Source of the DNA: Sva-25 sp037385685
Lineage (GTDB): Bacteria; Pseudomonadota; Gammaproteobacteria; Chromatiales; Chromatiaceae
Direction: 5' to 3'
DNA: 11,810 bases
Assembly (NCBI GenBank): GCA_037385685.1
Contig: JARRMW010000068.1
Coordinates: 1-11,810 of the forward strand
Notes under the pieces: generated by a model
Databases searched by the model: none
Told to the model about the DNA's origin: nothing
Seen by the model: the letters and a program-made list of their open reading frames with translations, nothing else
In this document: positions 7,247 through 11,810 of the stretch, in pieces
Numbering within the stretch: the first letter of the stretch is position 1
Layout of the letters: each line of letters opens with the position of its first letter
Position numbers and translations under genes: made by a program

Positions 7247-7467
7247 GACTAACCTGTGTTCTCGATTTTTAGATCAGATTTCAACTCATTATGGACCAAA
7301 GGGTGCCAGGTTCAAGCCACTCCATCCAGAGTGACATGCCTTTAGGGTTTAGAACCTGAGAAACTCAAACCAAGATGATCGGACAGGTAGAGTCGTTTCT
7401 GAATGTGATACTGGATTTACTAAAACTGCAGGCGACAGAAAAGATCACCCTTTGGTACGGGATTAAG
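7247..7467. other. Intergenic region with long-range 11-bp inverted repeat
   Basis: There is no ORF. ACCAAAGGGTG (7295-7305) and CACCCTTTGGT (7446-7456) are perfect reverse complements 140 bases apart. A second pair, CAGGTTC (7307-7313) and GAACCTG (7352-7358), lies inside. The promoter of the DUF3604 gene should be here. The repeat pair could bound a small defective element, but no target duplication is seen. Confidence 0.45.
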
Positions 7468-7630
7468 TCCCTGACGGCCCACCACCTTTTCCTTCATTGA
7501 AATCACAGGCTTGCATCACATACGGGCCTTTTTTGTGCCCGAGACACCAAGGGACTATGGATGTTGGAGAGTCCTTTGGTGTGTTGCCACCTATGAGATG
7601 TGCAATGAGGGACCGAGAAGCTGAAATCCC
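7468..7630 (+). repeat. Two-hairpin intergenic repeat, copy 3
   Basis: It begins with the long left segment TCCCTGACGGCCCACCACC shared with copies 4 and 5. Hairpin 1 has arms AGGCTTGCAT (7507-7516) and ATACGGGCCT (7520-7529) with one C-A mismatch, running into six T (7529-7534). Hairpin 2 has arms CACCAAGGGACT (7545-7556) and AGTCCTTTGGTG (7570-7581). This copy lies between divergent genes and about 100 bases upstream of a + gene, so a plain 3'-end terminator role does not fit here. Confidence 0.8.
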
Positions 7631-7732
7631 GGTGAGTTAAGATATTGATTTTGTGATTATTTTTACTATGCTTACTCTACAAAACAACAAAAACCAACCC
7701 TAAAAGTGCACCTCTTGCTTGGGACAGGCCAC

Positions 7733-8203
7733 ATGACAAAAAAATACCTGAAACACGAAACAGAGTTGCGATTGCGCCGTCTTGAGGGCGCGCTGGCTTA
7801 CCTTCAAGCACGCCTTGAAACCAAAGAGGCAGGCAAGCCCCTGTCCATCACGATACTGCCAGACCCTGGTGATCTCGAATTTCTGCTGTCCTCAATCCGG
7901 CAAATGCTCGATGGCAACTCACCTGACGACGCTTTTAACGAAAAGGCACAACCAGACGCTGGGAAGGTTGACCGCGATTTGTTTCTGGCCATTTATGTCC
8001 TGACCGAAATGGAGGACATTCGACAGGAGCGCAAGGCAATGTTTTTCAAGGATGACGAAATCGGCACAACTCCGAAAGAAGCTGCGTTTCAACGCGTCGC
8101 AGCAAGGACCGAAGAAAGCGAGGAAATGGTGGAGCGTGCCTATATGAAGCACAACAAGCAAGCGCTGGCCATGCTCGAAACCATCCCTGACTTCACACAA
8201 TAG
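7733..8203 (+). CDS. Hypothetical protein, 156 residues
   Basis: I do not recognise a family. ATG 7733 (MTKKYLKHETEL) is chosen over GTG 7706, which adds nine hydrophobic and glycine-rich residues with no ribosome binding site; upstream of 7733 there is only a weak GGGACAGG. There is no signal peptide or membrane segment, so it is probably cytoplasmic. Residues about 8-32 (ETELRLRRLEGALAYLQARLE) should form an amphipathic helix or short coiled coil. The middle is acidic and the C-terminal half (ERKAMFF, EAAFQRVAARTEESEEMVERAY) is predicted helical. Codon use looks like real coding sequence. The gene is enclosed by repeat copies 3 and 4, both on the same strand as the gene. Confidence 0.65.
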   Translation: MTKKYLKHETELRLRRLEGALAYLQARLETKEAGKPLSITILPDPGDLEFLLSSIRQMLDGNSPDDAFNEKAQPDAGKVDRDLFLAIYVLTEMEDIRQERKAMFFKDDEIGTTPKEAAFQRVAARTEESEEMVERAYMKHNKQALAMLETIPDFTQ

Positions 8204-8244
8204 CTAGCTAAACTGATCGAAGCTATCTCGTGAATGCGCTGGCA

Positions 8245-8404
8245 TCCCTGACGACCCACCACATTTTCCTTCATCAGAATCACAGGCTTGCATCTCATGC
8301 GAGCCTTTTTTGTGCCCGAGGCACCAAGAGACTATGGATTTCAGGGAGTCCTTTGGTGTGTTTTAGGTTGGTGAATGGCAGTTGGGGGCTGGGAAACTGA
8401 AAAG
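8245..8404 (+). repeat. Two-hairpin intergenic repeat, copy 4
   Basis: Hairpin 1 has arms AGGCTTGCAT (8284-8293) and ATGCGAGCCT (8297-8306), then six T. The base opposite the first T of the left arm is A here and G in copies 3 and 5, keeping the pair. Hairpin 2 has arms CACCAAGAGACT (8322-8333) and AGTCCTTTGGTG (8347-8358) with one mismatch. The tail GTTGGGGGCTGGGAAACTGA is close to copy 1. It starts 41 bases after the stop of the hypothetical gene and could serve as its terminator. Confidence 0.8.
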
Positions 8405-8608
8405 CTGTATTCGGTAATTCGTGATTTTGTCATCTGGGTTTCGTGGCTAAAGTCTGCCAGAAAACCCCAGTTACGATCTGTCCACGTTCAAGGGAAGCTT
8501 ACGGGCATGCCGAAGAACACAGGGCAGAACAGCACTAGTTCGTGAAAAGTCTACAACTGGGCTGTATCCTGTATTAATTAAGGAGTCTTCTGAGGTCAGT
8601 TCTAAGCC
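8405..8608. other. Unassigned leader of the phosphodiesterase-like gene
   Basis: There is no credible ORF. The region must carry the promoter for 8609 if the upstream hairpins terminate. AAGGAG at 8580-8585 is about 23 bases from the ATG, too far for a usual ribosome binding site; GAGG near 8592 is nearer but weak. No clear -35/-10 pair was found. Confidence 0.35.
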
Positions 8609-9445
8609 ATGCTAAAAATTCGCATAAGAATAAAAGAGTGTCGAGTCTTCTTATTGACACTAACAATGGCTGTCATTCTGATGCCTATATCAATGACAAC
8701 GGCAGGCGCAGAAAATCTCGAAAATATGTTAGTCATTTCAATTGACGCCCTGCATCCGGATGCCCTCCTGCAGTCGAAATCTCCTCATCTTCAGATGCTG
8801 ATGCGCGATGGCGCATTTTCATTGAATGGCCAGAGCACCCATCCGCCCAAGACCCTGATCGCACACACTGCCATGCTCACAGGCATGTCGCCAGAGGAAA
8901 ACGGTAAAGTGGATAACGACTGGTGGCCCGGGGAAACGACCGTCCAGAAACGTACAATTTTTGACAGTGCCCGCGAGCACGGCTTCAAGACCGGATATTT
9001 CTACTCCAAGGAAAAGCTGGGCTATCTTGTAAGCAGCGCAATCGATGTGCATGAATGGTCCCGAGCTAGTGCAATCGATTCAGCCGAGGAATTTTTGAAA
9101 TTACCGGGTCGGCATTTCGTGTTTCTGCATATCAGCGGCCTGGATGAGGTTGGACCAGAGTTTGGCTGGCTGTCACCTCAATATCTGGAGGAGTTGTCCT
9201 ATATCGATGAATATCTGGACACACTGGTTAGATCAATAAAAAGCCAGAAAAACCATCTTATAGTGGTCACAAGTGATCATGCGGGACATGCCAAAGTTCA
9301 TGGCACCGATCATCCAGAGGATTATAAGCTTCCATTAGTTCTCTATTCAGATACCGTTCCAGTGAAAGATTTCCAGGACATTAATTTTTCGATAATTGAT
9401 TTTAAAGAAATAATAGAGCCTCTGATCAAAGACACAACACTTTAG
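8609..9445 (+). CDS. Exported phosphodiesterase/nucleotide pyrophosphatase-like protein
   Basis: The protein has 278 residues, short for the type I phosphodiesterase (NPP, alkaline phosphatase superfamily) fold. An N-terminal signal peptide or anchor spans about residues 12-33. The metal site is recognisable: VISIDALHPD (D46), nucleophile T82 in THPPKTLIAHTAMLTGM, GLDEVGPEFG (D179), VVTSDHAGH (D223, H224) and HGTDH (H231/H235). In the family the D179 motif normally reads DxxGHxxG; here the His position is Pro183, so one zinc site may be altered. TAA lies in frame two codons before ATG 8609, so this is the first possible ATG. The substrate is unknown; an organic phosphate diester or monoester is the family expectation. 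Confidence 0.8.
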   Translation: MLKIRIRIKECRVFLLTLTMAVILMPISMTTAGAENLENMLVISIDALHPDALLQSKSPHLQMLMRDGAFSLNGQSTHPPKTLIAHTAMLTGMSPEENGKVDNDWWPGETTVQKRTIFDSAREHGFKTGYFYSKEKLGYLVSSAIDVHEWSRASAIDSAEEFLKLPGRHFVFLHISGLDEVGPEFGWLSPQYLEELSYIDEYLDTLVRSIKSQKNHLIVVTSDHAGHAKVHGTDHPEDYKLPLVLYSDTVPVKDFQDINFSIIDFKEIIEPLIKDTTL

Positions 9446-9452
9446 GGTTCAT

Positions 9453-9565
9453 TGACCTGCCCCCAATAAGCCGGTCCACCTTTATGATGAGTAAAACGGA
9501 GGACCAAAATAAGTATCAAACGACACAAACCGGAAGAAATCGTCCAGAAACAGCATCAGCTGTAA
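9453..9565 (+). mobile_element. IS3-family left-end remnant with OrfA start
   Basis: TGACCTGCCCCCAATAAG (from 9453) is the typical terminal inverted repeat of IS3-family elements. Downstream, GGAGG followed by a start position at 9509 opens the frame I-SIKRHKPEEIVQK, the N-terminus of OrfA transposase. The start codon is ATA instead of ATG, and the frame stops at 9563-9565 after 18 codons, where repeat copy 5 begins. No other part of the element is in the window. It is inactive. Confidence 0.7.
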
Positions 9566-9723
9566 CCCCTGACGGCACACCACACCTTTTCCTTAATTGA
9601 AATCATAGGCTTGCATCACATGCGGGCCTTTTTTGTGTCCGAGGCACCAAGGGACTATGGGTTTTGGGGAGTCCTTTGGTGGGTTTTCGGCTGGGGTTGG
9701 CGGAGAGGTATGGAAAACTGAAG
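9566..9723 (+). repeat. Two-hairpin intergenic repeat, copy 5
   Basis: The left segment CCCCTGACGGCACACCACACC resembles copies 3 and 4. Hairpin 1 has arms AGGCTTGCAT (9607-9616) and ATGCGGGCCT (9620-9629), fully paired with two T-G pairs, then six T. Hairpin 2 has arms CACCAAGGGACT (9645-9656) and AGTCCTTTGGTG (9670-9681). It abuts the truncated IS3 OrfA directly and lies between convergent genes. Confidence 0.8.
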
Positions 9724-9785
9724 GCGGAAGCTGATGGGCCAAGCTGTGATGCGCTAACGATGCGCAGCGTATTTGCATCCGAACG

Positions 9786-9801
9786 AGCACCATTCGGTGC
9801 T
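9786..9801 (-). terminator. Weak hairpin after the methyltransferase-like gene
   Basis: AGCACC (9786-9791) and GGTGCT (9796-9801) form a 6-bp stem with a 4-base loop, 18 bases past the stop at 9819 on the minus strand. It has no T-run on the minus side, so it is only a possible terminator. Confidence 0.3.
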
Positions 9802-9818
9802 GCTTTCTGGTCATGTAT

Positions 9819-10538
9819 TTAGTAAACCCCCGGAATCAACCGATAGCGTACGCGTTTCGCATAATCGCTATAGCCCGGCAACTCGTCCAGAAGTGCCTGG
9901 TCTTCCAGCACCGTTCTCATCACCGTGATGGTTAGCGCAACTGCCGCCGGAATAAGTGTCCATGTCGAGCTAAAAGCCAGCACCATACCCGGAAGTGCCA
10001 ATATATTTCCAGCATAGCCGGGATGCCGCACAATCCGATAGGGGCCACTGTCACACACCACATGCTCTCGATCCGCCTGAATACGAACCACGCTGGAGAA
10101 AAAGCGATTCTCTATCAGTGCCCACGCAGCGAAAGCATAACCGAGCGAGATCAAGAGGAAGCCGAGCACCATGAGCCACATTGAAAACAGGGGTGACCAG
10201 TCAAAGCGATGATCCAGCCCGGCCACAATGACCATTGGGAAACTCACACTCAGCGCCATAAGCGGAGCAAGCACTTTGTCCCAGGTTTTCGCGCTTTGGA
10301 CCTTCTCCATATTTTGTCTTTCGGCTGTTAATCCAGGATGTCGCCATTCCGCTAGAATGCGCCCACCAATACCCGAGGCCAGGAAAAGCATGGAATATAG
10401 CCAGGCCTGCCACCAGCCAATATCGCCACTGCATATCAACAAAATCAGCGGTATTAGGAGATACACCACAATTAATCTGAACCACTGGCGAGGGGATGCC
10501 GTTTGATCTATCTTCGGATTAGCTGCATTCGATGACAT
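9819..10538 (-). CDS. Isoprenylcysteine carboxyl methyltransferase-family membrane protein
   Basis: The protein has 239 residues from ATG 10538, preferred over GTG 10556 because GGGAG lies just before the ATG. Hydrophobic segments lie at about residues 21-37, 43-60, 88-107, 118-142 and 178-207, so it is an integral inner-membrane protein. The family signature is at the C-terminus: GPYRIVRHPGYAG (165-177), where the R-HP-Y region belongs to the S-adenosylmethionine pocket, and RTVLEDQALLDELPGY (208-223) followed by YAKRVRYRLIPGVY. Bacterial members methylate small or lipid-like substrates mostly unknown; prenylated proteins are unlikely here. The gene starts 35 bases after attC-like site 2 in matching orientation, so it looks like an integron cassette cargo. 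No second attC was found beyond its stop. Confidence 0.88.
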   Translation of the reverse strand: MSSNAANPKIDQTASPRQWFRLIVVYLLIPLILLICSGDIGWWQAWLYSMLFLASGIGGRILAEWRHPGLTAERQNMEKVQSAKTWDKVLAPLMALSVSFPMVIVAGLDHRFDWSPLFSMWLMVLGFLLISLGYAFAAWALIENRFFSSVVRIQADREHVVCDSGPYRIVRHPGYAGNILALPGMVLAFSSTWTLIPAAVALTITVMRTVLEDQALLDELPGYSDYAKRVRYRLIPGVY

Positions 10539-10572
10539 ACCACTCCCGCAAATCACATGACTTTAATTGAGC

Positions 10573-10631
10573 GCCTAACTCCGTATCAGCGGTTCGGCTT
10601 TGCCGCGTCCGACTGAAGACGATTGTTATGC
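10573..10631 (-). other. Integron attC-like recombination site 2
   Basis: A 59-bp imperfect palindrome. Read on the minus strand, R'' is GCATAAC (10631-10625) and R' is GTTAGGC (10579-10573), a perfect GTTRRRY. On the + strand TCAG (10586-10589) pairs with CTGA (10613-10616) and CGG (10590-10592) with CCG (10609-10611), leaving A10612 unpaired; CGGC (10595-10598) and GCCG (10602-10605) close the apex. The unpaired base belongs to the L'' arm only if the site is read on the minus strand. That orientation also puts the methyltransferase start 35 bases downstream of R', as in a cassette. Confidence 0.75.
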
Positions 10632-10801
10632 GATATGAACTGATTGCCTACACACCTTCTAAACATCATTACTGATGATTTGGCACACCTTTAATGCTGT
10701 ACATCGAATCTGCTGTTGTTTTTACTTTCCAGGCATCTACTGGCAGATACATAATCACTGGAATGTGCCCACCCTTTTTTACTACGATCAATTTCTTTAC
10801 A
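10632..10801. other. Unassigned spacer right of attC-like site 2
   Basis: This is A/T-rich sequence without a credible ORF. CATCA (10664-10668) and TGATG form a short hairpin. On the minus strand this is where the gene of the preceding cassette should end, but none is seen. Confidence 0.3.
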
Positions 10802-10862
10802 CGCATCTGAGGAGCTCATCCTCAAATCCCGGATAAAGAAATGTGTAATCTATGTTCCCGAA
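10802..10862 (-). mobile_element. IS481-family end remnant, copy 3
   Basis: CGCATCTGAGGAGCTC, then CCTCAAATCCC, GAAATGTGTAATCTATGTTCCCG match 5117-5177 with scattered differences. The match then breaks off, 45 bases before the N run. The repeat unit that follows copies 1 and 2 is not present on the visible side. The strand follows the transposase direction at 5097. Confidence 0.55.
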
Positions 10863-10906
10863 ATGGTTGCGGTTCTAACGTGACATATTGTCGCCGCATC
10901 AGCAAA

Positions 10907-10923
10907 NNNNNNNNNNNNNNNNN
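10907..10923. other. Assembly gap (17 N)
   Basis: There are seventeen consecutive N. The true distance and even the adjacency between the methyltransferase side and the cytochrome side are not shown by sequence. The gap is close to a multi-copy IS481 fragment, a common cause of contig breaks. Confidence 0.98.
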
Positions 10924-11014
10924 GGTCGTGAAAGCAGACTAGCAAAGAATAGTTTAGATGGCGATATCTAGTTCAATCATGATTCCTAAGCTCCGTAGTT
11001 TTAATTCTCAGAAC

Positions 11015-11734
11015 CTACTCTTTCGGCAGTGACGTCATGTATGACAGGATATCCGCTGCGGCTTGGTGATCAAACGCCCTGAGTGATGGCATCTTCTCAC
11101 CAGGGTGGCCGTTCAGGATCTTGTGCATAACTTCCCAAGGGTTGCCCATCTGCCTGCCGAACGGTTTCATCTCTTCCGGTAGCTTGCCATCTCTTCCATG
11201 GCAATTGGAGCAGACCGTGTTGTAGTATGCCGACCCTTTCGTTGCATCACCCTTCGGTGTCTTGTTTCCACGATCGATATACTGATCCATGTCGATCTGA
11301 CCCATGCTGACAAAGTTGGCCAAGTTGGTGAGATCGGCTTCCGACAGCTTGTCGCCGTAACCGTGTTCAGGCGATTTGAGAACGGCCATGATTGCCGAGG
11401 CCTCTGCCCCCTTCATGCCGTTGATGCCCTTGATACCAGTGCTGTGTTTGCCTGAACTGTATGCGCCATCCTTTCCCATGTAATCCCAGCCATGACACTC
11501 CTTGCAACGCCATGTGGTTCCCGCCTTGTCGGCATACTTCCCATCTTTGGGATAGAGGGGATGAGCTGTGTCGGGTGCTTTCGTCTCTACTCCCTTCACC
11601 GCATACCATTTGTCATAGAGCTGGGCACCGCGCATCAGAGAGGATTCGATTTCTTCAGCCATGGACGATGTCGATGCTACCATCCCAGCCGACACGAAAA
11701 GAGCGCCGATAATAGCCTCAATCATGAGTTTCAT
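11015..11734 (-). CDS. Exported diheme cytochrome c
   Basis: The protein has 239 residues from ATG 11734, chosen over ATG 11770 because GGAG lies 10 bases before it and it starts directly at the signal peptide (MKLMIEAIIGALFVSAG; cleavage probably after SMA, residue 26). Two covalent heme sites are present: CKECH (77-81) and CSNCH (175-179). KMPS (M215) is a likely methionine ligand for the second heme. The two c-type domains are joined by a lysine- and glycine-rich linker. It should be a soluble periplasmic electron carrier or a subunit of a respiratory complex; the partner is not in the window. It is cut off from the left part by the assembly gap. Confidence 0.9.
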   Translation of the reverse strand: MKLMIEAIIGALFVSAGMVASTSSMAEEIESSLMRGAQLYDKWYAVKGVETKAPDTAHPLYPKDGKYADKAGTTWRCKECHGWDYMGKDGAYSSGKHSTGIKGINGMKGAEASAIMAVLKSPEHGYGDKLSEADLTNLANFVSMGQIDMDQYIDRGNKTPKGDATKGSAYYNTVCSNCHGRDGKLPEEMKPFGRQMGNPWEVMHKILNGHPGEKMPSLRAFDHQAAADILSYMTSLPKE

Positions 11735-11810
11735 TATTTCGTTTCTCCAATGATGATTTTTTATGTGCACCAGTCACTTATGGCTATTCTCGTGGTTTTC
11801 ATGACTAGCA

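Noticed and set aside
7468..9723. The five-copy repeat considered as integron attC sites
   Set aside because: The copies lack paired RYYYAAC and GTTRRRY boxes at their ends; the T-runs after hairpin 1 fit a transcriptional role better.
9745..9801. GCTAAC and hairpin after the methyltransferase gene considered as the cassette's own attC
   Set aside because: Only one side has a core-like box, and no L''/L' pairing with an extrahelical base can be drawn.
1..11810. CRISPR array, tRNA or rRNA genes
   Set aside because: No regularly spaced short direct repeats, no cloverleaf-like segment and no rRNA-like sequence were found.

Overview
The window is a mosaic, accessory-type stretch of a draft bacterial assembly: a 17-base run of N lies at 10907-10923. 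The gene families point to a gammaproteobacterium, possibly marine. They are a DUF1254/DUF1214 secreted protein, a DUF3604 PHP-like secreted protein, a winged-helix/TPR membrane regulator and a c-type diheme cytochrome. The taxon is an inference from gene content; no rRNA or core housekeeping gene is present.

Layout from left to right. Bases 3-164 are the 3' end of a DUF1214 protein. An integron attC-like site (172-227, + orientation) follows 8 bases later, then a small, probably frameshifted membrane-protein ORF with a strong ribosome binding site. Next come an IS481 end fused to a structured repeat (443-680) and a complete GC-rich DUF1254/DUF1214 gene (869-2299). A convergent CadC-like winged-helix/TPR regulator (4132-2435) is divergent from a 95-aa secreted protein (4310-4597). 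After a GC-rich unassigned patch lies an IS481 remnant with 42 recognisable transposase codons, again fused to the structured repeat. The DUF3604 gene (7246-5331) is broken by a 14-bp tandem duplication. Then follow an unrecognised 156-aa protein (7733-8203), an exported phosphodiesterase-like protein (8609-9445), an IS3-family left-end remnant, an isoprenylcysteine methyltransferase-like membrane protein (10538-9819) and a second attC-like site in - orientation (10631-10573). The right end holds a third IS481-end fragment, the assembly gap and a diheme cytochrome c (11734-11015).

The most notable signal is a five-copy intergenic repeat at about 545-680, 5209-5315, 7468-7630, 8245-8404 and 9566-9723. 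Every copy lies on the + strand. Each has a first hairpin followed by a T-run, like an intrinsic terminator, and a second 12-bp hairpin built on CACCAA...TTGGTG. The first hairpin differs in sequence between copies but keeps its pairing, so selection on structure is likely. Two copies share the same IS481 junction, so they were copied as a composite.

No single pathway links the genes. The products are mostly exported or membrane proteins of poorly known function, each with its own transcription unit. The attC sites, IS remnants, dispersed repeats and uneven base composition suggest a region built by repeated insertion and decay.
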